From NCBI GenBank assembly GCA_028285245.1, contig JANQPY010000010.1, positions 1-64,000 of the forward strand: a DNA stretch of 64,000 bases. The letters run 5' to 3'. The notes beneath the pieces were generated by a model that was not told where the DNA came from, did not search any database, and saw nothing but the letters and a program-made list of their open reading frames with translations. Position numbers and translations under genes: made by a program. This stretch comes from Gammaproteobacteria bacterium. GTDB lineage: Bacteria > Pseudomonadota > Gammaproteobacteria > Steroidobacterales > GCA-2729495. Below are positions 54,543 to 63,338 of the stretch, piece by piece (position 1 is the stretch's first letter; the number at the start of each line of letters is the position of its first letter).

Positions 54543-55421
54543 CTAAGCCGGGTAAACCTGATAGCCGTCAAACACGGGCCCATCGACACACACTCGCTGC
54601 ATGGCGGGGCCGGCATCCGTCTGCAGCAGCACTGTACACCCTGCGCACCCGCCCACTGCACAGGCCATGAATTCTTCCAGGCAGAGGTGGGAGGGCAGTG
54701 CGAAGTCTCGGGCCAGTGACTGGGTGGCCTTTAGCATCGGCGTCGGGCCGCAGGCGAACACGGCACACTGGTCCAGCTCGTCGCGGTCTAAGGTGCTAAG
54801 CCAGTCGCGGGCGAGGTCCGTGACGTAGCCGCTGTGGCAGCCCGGTAAGCCTGCAGCGCTGGCCAGCCGCCCGGGAATTTTCCACTGTTCTAGCAGGTTG
54901 AGAGTGTGCGTTGCCGATGCGGCAACACCCCCAACCGGGAGCTGGCTCTCAGCCAGCTCGAAAGGAAAGGGCAGCTCTGATCCAAAGAACGCGATCGGCT
55001 GTAAGGCGTTGCCCTCCTGGCGTATCTGCTCGGCAAGAAAGACCAGCGGCGGAATACCAACCCCGCCCCCAATGAGCACGGCCCGGGAGCGGCTCTCGTC
55101 CGGTGCAAAACCCCGGCCGATCGGGCCGAGGCAATCCATCAGATCATCGGGGCTGGCATTGCTAAGGGCGCCAAGCCCATGGCCCACGACCTTGAATAGC
55201 AGTTCGATCCAGCCTTCACGAGCAGAGACGCGCATGATGGACAGTGGTCGGCGCAGCGGAATGTCTACAGCACAGCGCAAATGCACGAATTGGCCGGCGA
55301 CTGCCCGCTTGGCACACTCAGGCGCGCGCAGGCGCAGTACATGCTGCCCGCCAGGGTGCGCGTGGTTAACCAGAACCTTCGCCTGTTCGGTGAAGATCGT
55401 AGCGCGATGTGCGCGGGTCAT
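54543..55421 (-). CDS. Dihydroorotate dehydrogenase electron-transfer subunit-like (PyrK-type) flavoprotein
   Basis: The 292-residue protein has the PyrK layout: an N-terminal FAD-binding barrel (GQFVHLRCAVDIPLRRPLSIM), then the NAD-binding lobe (CLGPIGRGFAPD, VLIGGGVGIPPLVFLAEQI, FACGPTPMLKA) and a C-terminal 2Fe-2S site with CAVGGCAGCTV and a fourth cysteine in QRVCVDGP. In Gram-positives PyrK passes electrons from class 1B PyrD to NAD. Gammaproteobacteria normally use the quinone-linked class 2 enzyme, so a partner is not evident. Its ATG overlaps the pyrB stop by four bases, which supports a pyrimidine role. Confidence 0.87.
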   Translation of the reverse strand: MTRAHRATIFTEQAKVLVNHAHPGGQHVLRLRAPECAKRAVAGQFVHLRCAVDIPLRRPLSIMRVSAREGWIELLFKVVGHGLGALSNASPDDLMDCLGPIGRGFAPDESRSRAVLIGGGVGIPPLVFLAEQIRQEGNALQPIAFFGSELPFPFELAESQLPVGGVAASATHTLNLLEQWKIPGRLASAAGLPGCHSGYVTDLARDWLSTLDRDELDQCAVFACGPTPMLKATQSLARDFALPSHLCLEEFMACAVGGCAGCTVLLQTDAGPAMQRVCVDGPVFDGYQVYPA

Positions 55422-56404
55422 TGCTCGCCGTTAGCCTGAATGACGGTGGCAAGCAAGGCCATGCGCATAGCCAGGCCATTGGTAACCTGTTCCCGAATGA
55501 CTGACTGCGGGCCGTCGGCTACCGTGCTGGCAATCTCCACATCGCGATTCATCGGTCCGGGGTGCATCACGATGGCGTTCGGTTTGGCCAGCTTCAGGCG
55601 ATCCGCAGTGATCCCGTAGTCCCGATGGTAGTCGTGCGTTGTCATCAGGCTTTCTTGCTCGGCGATGCGCTCGCGTTGAATACGCAGAGCCATTAGAACA
55701 TCCGCGTCTGCCAGGGCGGCATCCAGCTCACTAGTAATCTGGGCGCCCGGATAGTCATCCGGCTCCGGTTCGAGGCCCGGCGGGGCGACCAAGCACAGTT
55801 GCCGCATGCCCATGATGCTCAGACCCTGCGCAATGGATCTTGCCACCCGTGAGTGGCCAATATCGCCAACGACGACGACCTTGAGCGCCGAAAAATCCGG
55901 CTTGTGTCGACGGATGGTCAAGAGATCAAGCAAACCCTGAGTCGGATGAGCCGCATCCGCTTCGCCGGCATTCAGCACGCTGATGTGCGGCTGCACGTTG
56001 CTGGCGATCAGTTCCGGTATGCCAACTGAGGCGTCGCGCACCACAAACACATCGACTTGCATCGCCTCCAGCGTGTAGATGGTATCGAGGATGCTCTCGC
56101 CTTTCTTTCTCGATGACATATTGACGTCGAGGTTCAGCACGTCGGCGCTCATGCGCTTGGCCGCAAGTTCGAACGACGCACGCGTACGTGTGCTGGGTTC
56201 AAAAAAGAGGTTGGCGACGGTCCGACCTGCAAGCAGGTTGTCCCGCGCCGGCGGGTTGCCTATCGGGCGCAGGTAGCTCTCTGCCCGGTCGAGCAGATCC
56301 TCCACCAGCGACCGCGGCAGGCCTTCCAGGGAGAGCAGGTGGCGCAGCTCACCGGAGCTGGTGAGTTGCGCGGCGTGGTTGGTCCTTACATCCATTGATG
56401 GCAC
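55418..56404 (-). CDS. pyrB: Aspartate carbamoyltransferase catalytic subunit PyrB
   Basis: The 328-residue enzyme has the carbamoyl-phosphate motif EPSTRTRASFELAAKRM, NAGEADAAHPTQGLLDLLTI, GDIGHSRVARS and the aspartate-site segment IVMHPGPMNRDVEI. It starts pyrimidine synthesis. It lacks an adjacent pyrI; in Pseudomonas PyrB works with a PyrC-like partner, which is not found here. It follows ruvX after 13 bases and is coupled to the pyrK-like gene. Confidence 0.97.
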   Translation of the reverse strand: MPSMDVRTNHAAQLTSSGELRHLLSLEGLPRSLVEDLLDRAESYLRPIGNPPARDNLLAGRTVANLFFEPSTRTRASFELAAKRMSADVLNLDVNMSSRKKGESILDTIYTLEAMQVDVFVVRDASVGIPELIASNVQPHISVLNAGEADAAHPTQGLLDLLTIRRHKPDFSALKVVVVGDIGHSRVARSIAQGLSIMGMRQLCLVAPPGLEPEPDDYPGAQITSELDAALADADVLMALRIQRERIAEQESLMTTHDYHRDYGITADRLKLAKPNAIVMHPGPMNRDVEIASTVADGPQSVIREQVTNGLAMRMALLATVIQANGEQ

Positions 56405-56417
56405 ATTGAGACGGGTC

Positions 56418-56861
56418 CTAAGCGCCGGCGTTTAGCCACGCTTCCGCAATGACTTGGGCAGCGATTCGATCGATGTCTTCCCTGCGCGTCCGGCGCCTGC
56501 GCAGACCCTGTTCGCGCGCCTCGCGCAAGCGGTTCTCGGCTTCTACGGAGGTGAGGCGCTCGTCTACCAGATCCACCGCGAGTTCGTAACGTTCCTGGAG
56601 TCTCGCGGCGATGGCTCGCACCCGTTCGGTCATTGGCGAATCACTGCCGTCCGCATTATAGGGTAAGCCCATGACAAGCTGGTCCGGCTGCCAATCGGCG
56701 ATCAGACGGTCCAGGCCTTGCCAGTCGGGCTCGCTGCCGCCGCCCGCAAGTGTGTCAATGCCAGAGGCCGTTCCGGCATCGGCGTTGGCGATTGCCACGC
56801 CAATCCGCCGTTCGCCGAAATCCAGTACCAGCGCGGTACGGCCGGCCCGAGTCATGCACAA
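56418..56861 (-). CDS. ruvX: Putative pre-16S rRNA nuclease / Holliday junction resolvase RuvX (YqgF)
   Basis: The 147-residue RNase H-fold protein has the N-terminal ALVLDFGERRIGVAIANA (first catalytic Asp), LVMGLPYNADGSDSPM, and VDLVDERLTSVEAENRL with the D/E pair; a final Asp is in RREDIDRIAAQVI. YqgF trims the 5' end of 16S rRNA in E. coli. The start may be ATG 56861 or 56855. It follows yqgE after 18 bases, a conserved pairing. Confidence 0.93.
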   Translation of the reverse strand: MCMTRAGRTALVLDFGERRIGVAIANADAGTASGIDTLAGGGSEPDWQGLDRLIADWQPDQLVMGLPYNADGSDSPMTERVRAIAARLQERYELAVDLVDERLTSVEAENRLREAREQGLRRRRTRREDIDRIAAQVIAEAWLNAGA

Positions 56862-56879
56862 GGGCGCCTGGTCGCGCCG

Positions 56880-57491
56880 TCAGGCATGCCCTGCCTGGTG
56901 GCTCAGTGTTGCAATGTCTACACCCAGCTCGGCGGCGGCCCGTCCCCAGCGTTGGTCGAAGGGCGTATCGAAAATCAGCTGCGGCGTGGCCGGCACGCTC
57001 AACCACGCGTTCGCAGAGATCTCTTCCTCCAGTTGTCCCGCCTCCCAGCCGGCATAACCCAGCGCCAGCAACGCACGATGCGGACCGGTTCCCGCAGCGA
57101 TCGCAGAGAGAATGTCCCGCGACGTGGTAACGAAAATTGAATTCGTTACCTCGAGCGTCGATTCCCAGCCGGCTTCCGCTTCGTGAATCACGAATCCGCG
57201 CTGCAGCTCTACCGGGCCACCCTGCAAGATCGGCGTCTCCGCCAGGTTGGGGTCTTTTGGCACGAGCGAGAGCTGATCGAGCACCTCCCCCATGTCCATA
57301 TCCATGGGCCGATTAATCACGATGCCCAGAGCGCCTTTATCGGAGTGCTCGCAGATGTAGGTCACCGTGCGGGCGAAATTGGGATCCAGCATCATTGGCA
57401 TGGCAACCAGTAACTGCCCAGTCAGGTTGCTGCCGATTGCGGGCTTTGGGCTTTGGTCTTCCGGAATCTGGTCGCTAGAGATAGTGCTCAC
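56880..57491 (-). CDS. algH: UPF0301 family protein YqgE/AlgH
   Basis: The 203-residue protein has the AlgH hallmarks: LTGQLLVAMPMMLDPNFARTV, CEHSDKGALGIVINRP, ILQGGPVELQRGFVIHE, and LLALGYAGWEAGQLEEEI then NAWLSVPA. In Pseudomonas aeruginosa algH was described as a regulator of alginate and virulence genes, but it has no DNA-binding motif and its biochemistry is unclear. It sits between the tonB-like gene and ruvX as in Pseudomonas. Confidence 0.95.
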   Translation of the reverse strand: MSTISSDQIPEDQSPKPAIGSNLTGQLLVAMPMMLDPNFARTVTYICEHSDKGALGIVINRPMDMDMGEVLDQLSLVPKDPNLAETPILQGGPVELQRGFVIHEAEAGWESTLEVTNSIFVTTSRDILSAIAAGTGPHRALLALGYAGWEAGQLEEEISANAWLSVPATPQLIFDTPFDQRWGRAAAELGVDIATLSHQAGHA

Positions 57492-57503
57492 CGTCGCTTG
57501 GTT

Positions 57504-58433
57504 CTACGAGCCGTTTACCGCAGCGATTCTCCCGCTTTGCGGCCCGTCACTAAACCGCCATTCATAGGCGAATCTCAGCACATCATAGTCGCCGCGCAAA
57601 AAGTCGGGAAACGGGTCGAAAGGCGCGGCAATTCTCAAGATTTCGATCGCGGCGTCGTCGAGAATAGGTTCACCGGAGGAGGATCTGATCATTACATCCT
57701 CCAGATCGCCGCTGGCGCTCACCACCACCTCAAGCGTCGGGTTGCCAGAGAGACCGCGCGTCCGCGCCTGACGCGGGAAGTTGAGTGTGCCAACCTGTTC
57801 AACTTTGCGCTTCCACTGGCCGAGATAAGCGGCGATTCGCGATTCTCGCGTGTTTGCGCTCACCACCAGCTCGCGCGGCCGGTTGCTGGAGATTAGAGTT
57901 TCATCATCCGGCTCATTGACGATGTCGACTTCCCGAGCAGCGCCAGGCAGGGCAGTCGCGAGCGTTTGTGCAACCCGTTCTCCCTCAGTGACAGCGCGTA
58001 GAGCCGGCCGCTCGGCAGTGATGCTGGCAACCACTTCTGCCTGCCGCTGCTGCTCAGCGCCCGCATTGGCCTGGGCCGCTGTGCCGGCCTGAAGGGGGCC
58101 GATGGCCGGCGCATCGCCACTCCGCTGCATGGCAGTGCGCATCTCGTCAGGCAGTTGTGTATTGCCCGAGCCCATCAGATCGCGGTCGGCAAGGGCGGTC
58201 GCTTCGTCCGGGGCCGCCGACTGGTCACTCGTGCTGGTCACCAGCACGACCTCAACTGAGGTGGCCTCCGCGCCGTCGTATTGCCCCGCGCCGAAGGTGA
58301 CGCCCAGGATGATAACGCCATGAAACAAGGCGGCGAGAAACAGCGTCGATGAAAGGCGGTCCCGGGCGGCGGTAGGCGACCAGTCGATTGGCGGCGCGAC
58401 TGACGCTACGCCGGCAGCACTGTCTGTTCCCAT
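57504..58433 (-). CDS. TonB-like energy transducer (TonB3-type)
   Basis: The 309-residue protein has one N-terminal membrane helix (LFLAALFHGVIILGVTFGAG, about residues 31-50), a long A/Q/E/R-rich periplasmic stretch and a C-terminal TonB domain: YLGQWKRKVEQVGTLNFP, GNPTLEVVVSASGDLEDVMI, and ILRIAAPFDPFPDFLRG. It lacks the Pro-Lys/Pro-Glu spacer of classical TonB. The position between algH and gshB matches tonB3 of P. aeruginosa, which is needed for twitching and pilus assembly, so a link to pili rather than iron is plausible. ATG 58433 is chosen over an upstream start. Confidence 0.88.
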   Translation of the reverse strand: MGTDSAAGVASVAPPIDWSPTAARDRLSSTLFLAALFHGVIILGVTFGAGQYDGAEATSVEVVLVTSTSDQSAAPDEATALADRDLMGSGNTQLPDEMRTAMQRSGDAPAIGPLQAGTAAQANAGAEQQRQAEVVASITAERPALRAVTEGERVAQTLATALPGAAREVDIVNEPDDETLISSNRPRELVVSANTRESRIAAYLGQWKRKVEQVGTLNFPRQARTRGLSGNPTLEVVVSASGDLEDVMIRSSSGEPILDDAAIEILRIAAPFDPFPDFLRGDYDVLRFAYEWRFSDGPQSGRIAAVNGS

Positions 58434-58537
58434 CTCGCGGCTCCCTTGCCGCCGAAGATTTTCGCTCGAGCGCACAATATGTTCGATTATACGCTGGCCG
58501 GCCCGGCCGGGCGGCACTGGGTCACAAAACGTTTGAT

Positions 58538-59503
58538 TCAGGCGGCGGCTTTGGCAGCTACCTGCTGGGCCAGGGACTCCATAAGCTGGCCCGCCACGTC
58601 GAGCCCGGCGAGCTTTGCCAGTTCCCGGATGCCGGTTGGGCTGGTGACATTGACCTCGGTGAGGTAGTCACCGATCACATCCAGACCCGCAAAGCTCACG
58701 CCGCGCTCGCGGAGCACCGGTCCGACCTGCGCGCAAATCCACCGGTCTCTGTCGCTCAACGGGCGGGTCTCGGCGCGGGCCCCCATAACGAGGTTGCCCC
58801 GATTGTCGTCCGGCGGGGGGATGCGCGCGAGCACTGCGCCAACTGGTTCCCCATCGATTAGCAGTATCCGCTTGTCGCCATCGCTGATTTCAGGGATGTA
58901 TCGCTGAGCCATGGCGAATCGCGTGCCATCTGTAGTCAGCGTTTCGAAGATCACGTTGGCATTGTTGTCGCCGGCTGCGACCACAAAAACTGATTTTCCG
59001 CCCATGCCGTCAAGCGGTTTGACCGCGATGCGTTGATGGATGCTTAAGAAGTCACGCAGTTGCGGAATCGAGCGGCTAACCAGTGTTTCCGGGCAGCACT
59101 CCGGGAACCAGGCCGTGAAAGCCTTCTCATTTATATCCCGCAGCGCACGGGGTGCATTGACGACCATGGCGCCGGCTTCGGCGGCCCGCTCCAACACGTA
59201 CGTTGTGTAGACATATTCCATGTCAAAGGGCGGATCTTTCCGCATCAGGATGATGTCCAGGTCGCCCAGCGGCATGTCCTGTGCCTCGCCCAGGCTGAAC
59301 CAGTTGTCCAGCGAATCGGTCACCGTCAGGCGGCGGCCCTGGCCTGAGGCTTCACTTCCCAGCAGGCGCAGATCCCGTTGCTCGAAGTACTGAAGCTCAA
59401 ACCCGCGCGCCTGGGCCGCCAGTAGCATCGCGAGGCTGCTGTCTTTGGCCGGGGCTATGCTGGCGATGGGGTCCATCACTATCCCGAGGCGAATCTGGCT
59501 CAT
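58538..59503 (-). CDS. gshB: Glutathione synthetase GshB
   Basis: The 321-residue ATP-grasp enzyme has IRLGIVMDPIASIAPAKDSSLAMLLAAQ, IILMRKDPPFDMEYVYTTYVLE, IAVKPLDGMGGKSVFVV and the C-terminal GLDVIGDYLTEVNVTSPTGIREL. It joins glycine to gamma-glutamylcysteine. It is divergent from pilG, as in Pseudomonas. Confidence 0.97.
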   Translation of the reverse strand: MSQIRLGIVMDPIASIAPAKDSSLAMLLAAQARGFELQYFEQRDLRLLGSEASGQGRRLTVTDSLDNWFSLGEAQDMPLGDLDIILMRKDPPFDMEYVYTTYVLERAAEAGAMVVNAPRALRDINEKAFTAWFPECCPETLVSRSIPQLRDFLSIHQRIAVKPLDGMGGKSVFVVAAGDNNANVIFETLTTDGTRFAMAQRYIPEISDGDKRILLIDGEPVGAVLARIPPPDDNRGNLVMGARAETRPLSDRDRWICAQVGPVLRERGVSFAGLDVIGDYLTEVNVTSPTGIRELAKLAGLDVAGQLMESLAQQVAAKAAA

Positions 59504-59799
59504 TTGGTGGAGCTCCCGGACCGGCCGGCCACGGTATTGAGAAATGGGTTACAGGTCCCCGATTTTGTCTCAGGGCTGCTGAAATATCACCCGCCGGGCA
59601 GTATGATGACAGCGCTTGGCAGGTTGCGGCGTCAATGCGGAGGAGGCAGCAACCAGCAGGAATCTGGATGCCTGAGGGGGTATCAAAGTTGCGGATTCCG
59701 GCATGTTGTTGCAGTCGTTCCCTTATGATTCTGCGGACTCACTCTCACTGGCCGGCGCCGCCATGGGGCGCTGGGTAACGTTATGTTAAAAGAAGCCCG
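59504..59799. promoter_or_regulatory. Divergent gshB / pilG control region
   Basis: This 296-base gap should hold the promoters of gshB and of the pil-chp operon. I find no coding sequence, RNA gene or convincing palindrome. No promoter box is clear enough to place. Confidence 0.4.
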
Positions 59800-60219
59800 A
59801 TGACATCGTCTGTGGAGGCGCCGGTGAAGACGGATACGGGCCGCAATCTGAGCGGTCTCAAAGTGCTGGTCATCGATGACAGCAAAACCATCCGGCGCAC
59901 GGCGGAAACCCTCCTTAGTAAAGAGGGCTGCACCGTGTACACCGCGGTAGACGGTTTCGACGCGCTGGCCAAGATTGCCGATCATCACCCGGACATCATT
60001 TTCGTTGACATCATGATGCCCCGCCTCGACGGTTATCAGACCTGTTCGCTGATCAAGCACAACAAGACCTTCCGCGATACGCCGGTCATTATGCTCTCGA
60101 GCAAAGACGGCCTGTTTGACCGCGCTCGCGGGCGGATCGTGGGATCCGAGCAGTACCTGACCAAGCCGTTTACGAAAGATGAGTTGCTCGGGGCGATTGC
60201 CAGCCAGGTCGACCGCTAG
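59800..60219 (+). CDS. pilG: Twitching motility response regulator PilG
   Basis: The 139-residue protein is a stand-alone CheY-like receiver with a 20-residue N-terminal extension. It has VLVIDDSKTIRRTAETLL (acidic pair D26-D27), the phosphorylation site D70 in IIFVDIMMPRLDGYQ, and the lysine in YLTKPFTKDELL. It is phosphorylated by ChpA and promotes pilus extension. It starts the pilGHIJ-chpA operon, 2 bases before pilH. Confidence 0.95.
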   Translation: MTSSVEAPVKTDTGRNLSGLKVLVIDDSKTIRRTAETLLSKEGCTVYTAVDGFDALAKIADHHPDIIFVDIMMPRLDGYQTCSLIKHNKTFRDTPVIMLSSKDGLFDRARGRIVGSEQYLTKPFTKDELLGAIASQVDR

Positions 60220-60221
60220 TC

Positions 60222-60584
60222 ATGAGTCTCGTCCTAATTGTCGATGATTCGCCAACGGATCAGCACGTGATGTCGCGTGTGCTCCAGAAAAATGGTTTCG
60301 AGACCATGGTTGCCAGTGACGGTGAGGAAGCCATATCCATCGCCGAGCAAAGCCGCCCCGACCTGATTCTGATGGATGTCGTGATGCCGGGCATGAATGG
60401 CTTCCAGGCCACACGCAAGCTCACGCGCAATCCATTAACCGCCTCCATACCCGTCGTGATGATTACGTCCAAGGATCAGGATAGCGATCGAGTGTGGGGC
60501 CTGCGGCAGGGTGCAGTTGAGTACCTGATGAAGCCAGTTGCCGACGGTGACTTGCTTGCCACAGTCAAGGCACGGCTCGGCTAG
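60222..60584 (+). CDS. pilH: Twitching motility response regulator PilH
   Basis: The 120-residue CheY-like protein has LIVDDSPTDQHVMSRVLQ (D8-D9), the acceptor D52 in LILMDVVMPGMNGFQ, MITSKDQDSDRVWGLRQGA and YLMKPVADGDLL. In Pseudomonas PilH opposes PilG and favours retraction. Its stop overlaps the pilI start by one base (TAGTG). Confidence 0.96.
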   Translation: MSLVLIVDDSPTDQHVMSRVLQKNGFETMVASDGEEAISIAEQSRPDLILMDVVMPGMNGFQATRKLTRNPLTASIPVVMITSKDQDSDRVWGLRQGAVEYLMKPVADGDLLATVKARLG

Positions 60585-61180
60585 TGAGCGGCGGCAACGG
60601 CAAGGCGCTCCGTGAGTTGCGGGATCATCCTTTTGAGCTGCTCAAGGAGCTGGAGCGGCGCAGCCAGGTTGCGTTGGCGGGCTCGGCCGGAGAAGGCGTG
60701 CAGGCCACCGAATGGGTGGGCATTGGTTTTCGGCTCGGCGCGGAGCAGTTCATCGTGCCTCGCGACGAGGTGCGCGAAGTTTTGATGGTGCCGGGCTCGA
60801 TCACGCGTGTGCCAGGCGCAAAAGCCTGGCTAAAGGGTCTGGCCAATGTGCGTGGCCACCTGCTGCCACTGGTGGATTTGCGGGCATTTCTTGGCGCGGG
60901 AGCGGGCGGTACGGGCCGTTCCGCACGCGTTCTGGTGATCAACGGCGGCGAGTATCCGGCGGGCATTCTTGTGGACGAGGTCTCCGGCTTTCGGCGGTTT
61001 TTGGAATCGGAACATAGTCAGGCAACGCCAGAGACGATGATCCGCTGCGAACAGTATCTGGCCGGAAGCTTTGAGCGAGATGGCGATTTGTGGCCGGTGT
61101 TCAGTGCGCAGCGGCTGGTTGGGGCGGACGAATTTTTTGCCGCTGCGTCTGAGCAGCCCGCAGGGAGCGTAGCGCTGTAG
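60584..61180 (+). CDS. pilI: CheW-like adaptor PilI
   Basis: The 198-residue protein has one CheW domain: GIGFRLGAEQFIVPRDEVREVL, the core ITRVPGAKAWLKGLANVRGHLLPLVDLRAFLG, and VLVINGGEYPAGILVDEVSGFRRF. It links the receptor PilJ to the kinase ChpA. The start is GTG, coupled to pilH. An N-terminal helix of about 40 residues precedes the domain, as in Pseudomonas PilI. Confidence 0.94.
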   Translation: MSGGNGKALRELRDHPFELLKELERRSQVALAGSAGEGVQATEWVGIGFRLGAEQFIVPRDEVREVLMVPGSITRVPGAKAWLKGLANVRGHLLPLVDLRAFLGAGAGGTGRSARVLVINGGEYPAGILVDEVSGFRRFLESEHSQATPETMIRCEQYLAGSFERDGDLWPVFSAQRLVGADEFFAAASEQPAGSVAL

Positions 61181-61196
61181 GGCAATTGTCCGGGCG

Positions 61197-61210
61197 TCAC
61201 GCATGCGTGA
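61197..61210. repeat. 14-base palindrome between pilI and pilJ
   Basis: TCACGCATGCGTGA is a perfect palindrome in the 60-base pilI-pilJ gap, with GCG/CGC flanks. As RNA it would fold poorly because it has no loop, though GCGT/ACGC outer pairs are possible. It could be a protein site or chance in GC-rich DNA. Confidence 0.35.
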
Positions 61211-61240
61211 ACGCCTGCGAATAAATACGGGGTAGTGTGA

Positions 61241-63313
61241 ATGACGACACAAGCCGGCGGAGCGAAAATTCTGCCCATACTCGGTGCCGTGCTGGTGCTG
61301 CTCATTGGTGCGGCGCTGTGGACGCAACTATTCGGCACAAGTGCACCTGCGTCGGTTCTCGGAAACGACAGCCTGCTGCGCGTGCAGGGGTCCCTGGCCA
61401 CAGCACGTCAGGCGGTGGCGGGCGATAACGAGTCGCTGGAAAAGTTGGCGCCGGCCATCGACCAGTTGCGCAATCCGGGTGCGGGCTGGTCGGAGGACCA
61501 GCGACGGTCACTGAGCAAGCTGGCTGATAGCCTTGGGACCATCGGCAATGGTAGCGATGATCCTCTGGGCGTTCTAAGCCGGGCCGGCGAAGATCTCGGC
61601 CTGCTTGTCGTCGAGCTCAATGACCGCAGCTACGCGCTGGAAGCGGCACTGACACTGCAGCGCGAACCCGTGGTAACCGCTCAGCTCGAACGGTTGCGTC
61701 TGCTCGGTGACGGTGCTCGCCGCGATGTGCTGGGCATTGCCACCAGCCCCGATCCCACGGCAACCACCCAGGCACTGCTGGACGCCGAGATAGGCATGGG
61801 CCAAATAGTCCGTGGATTTCAGCAGGGTGCTCCCGAGCTTGGGCTGCGCGCGGTTTCCGGTGGCGGCGCGCTTGAGGCGCTAAGCGCACTCAACAACACG
61901 GTCGAAGCGATCACGGCAAAGATTCGCGATGTCGCTGCGCTGGGCGACGGGTTGGCCTCGCTGGCACGCGCTCGCACACAGCTTGATGACGTAAGCGTTA
62001 GCCTGGGTGCCTCCGGCGTGGTGACAACGAGCGCCGAACCTGGCGGCAATTCTCTGCTGATTGGTCTGCTGGCAGGCGCGCTTGCGGTGTTCCTGGCAAT
62101 GGGTGTGATCTACCTGCGCTCAGCCAACATGCGCCGGGCAGCGCAGCTGCAAGCCGAGCAAACAGAGCGGGATCAGCAGGCCATCATGCGCCTGCTCGAC
62201 GAACTGAGCAGCCTGGCCGATGGTGATCTCACCGTTAATGCAACGGTCACCGAAGACATCACCGGGGCCATTGCCGACTCCATTAACTTCGCGATCGAGG
62301 CGCTCCGGGAGCTCGTCACCACCATTAAGGACAGCGCCATCATGGTGGATGCCTCGGCCAAGCAAACCGATGCGACCGCTCAGCAATTGGCTGAGGCGAG
62401 CGCCAGCCAGTCTAAACAGCTCGAAGCGGCATCGCAGGCCATCAGCCAGATGACGTCTTCACTGGATGAGGTCAGCGGCAACGCGGAGCGCTCGTCGGAC
62501 GTCGCGCGGCATTCGGTCGATGTGGCCCACAAGGGTGGCGACGCCGTGCGGCGCACCATCGAGGGCATGAACACGATCCGCGAGACCATCCAGGACACGT
62601 CAAAACGGATTAAGCGCCTGGGCGAGAGCTCACAGGAGATCGGCAATATCGTTGAGCTGATCAATGACATTGCCGAGCAAACCAATATCCTCGCGCTGAA
62701 TGCTTCTATCCAGGCCTCGATGGCGGGTGAGGCCGGCCGCGGGTTCTCAGTGGTCGCCGACGAGGTGCAGAGACTGGCAGAGCGATCGGCGAATGCCACC
62801 AAACAAATCGAAGTGCTTGTGCGCACGATTCAGGCCGACACCAACGAAGCAGTTGTGTCGATGGAACGCAGCACCACGGACGTCGTGGGTGGCGCGCTCC
62901 TGGCAGAAAACGCGGGCGCCGCGCTGGAAGAAATTGAGCAGGTTTCCAATCAGATTGCCCAGCTGGTGCAGAGCATTTCTGAGTCCTCGCGTGTGCAGGG
63001 CAAGTCTGCTGAGGCTGTTACAGCCAGCATGGATGTCTTGCAGCAGATCAATTCCGAAACAGCGAATAGCACCAGCGAGACTGCCGGCGCGATTCGTAAA
63101 CTCGCGGAGCTCGCCGCTCAGCTCAGAGATTCAGCGGCTGGGTTCCGCCTGCCCGAGGCGGAGTCGGTTGCCGAGCAAACTCCGGCGGTCGATTTTGAGC
63201 CGGCGCCGCTTGAGGACGCCGAACTAGACAGCGAACCGCCAGAGTCGGCCAGCACCGAGGAGCCGGCTGAAGATAACCAGTCAGTGGAGTTCATCGATCA
63301 GCGTACTGCCTGA
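61241..63313 (+). CDS. pilJ: Twitching motility methyl-accepting chemotaxis protein PilJ
   Basis: The 690-residue receptor has a first membrane helix (ILPILGAVLVLLIGAALW, about 9-26), a periplasmic all-helical PilJ-type sensory region to about 265, a second helix (LLIGLLAGALAVFLAMGVIYL) and then a HAMP-like segment. The cytoplasmic signalling domain has the hairpin tip IAEQTNILALNASIQASMAGEAGRGFSVVADEVQ in conserved form. The C-terminus is an acidic tail (DFEPAPLEDAELDSEPPES) without the CheR-binding pentapeptide. It senses surface contact through pili and controls ChpA. Confidence 0.95.
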   Translation: MTTQAGGAKILPILGAVLVLLIGAALWTQLFGTSAPASVLGNDSLLRVQGSLATARQAVAGDNESLEKLAPAIDQLRNPGAGWSEDQRRSLSKLADSLGTIGNGSDDPLGVLSRAGEDLGLLVVELNDRSYALEAALTLQREPVVTAQLERLRLLGDGARRDVLGIATSPDPTATTQALLDAEIGMGQIVRGFQQGAPELGLRAVSGGGALEALSALNNTVEAITAKIRDVAALGDGLASLARARTQLDDVSVSLGASGVVTTSAEPGGNSLLIGLLAGALAVFLAMGVIYLRSANMRRAAQLQAEQTERDQQAIMRLLDELSSLADGDLTVNATVTEDITGAIADSINFAIEALRELVTTIKDSAIMVDASAKQTDATAQQLAEASASQSKQLEAASQAISQMTSSLDEVSGNAERSSDVARHSVDVAHKGGDAVRRTIEGMNTIRETIQDTSKRIKRLGESSQEIGNIVELINDIAEQTNILALNASIQASMAGEAGRGFSVVADEVQRLAERSANATKQIEVLVRTIQADTNEAVVSMERSTTDVVGGALLAENAGAALEEIEQVSNQIAQLVQSISESSRVQGKSAEAVTASMDVLQQINSETANSTSETAGAIRKLAELAAQLRDSAAGFRLPEAESVAEQTPAVDFEPAPLEDAELDSEPPESASTEEPAEDNQSVEFIDQRTA

Positions 63314-63338
63314 AGACGCGGTCAGGACTTCGTCGCAG

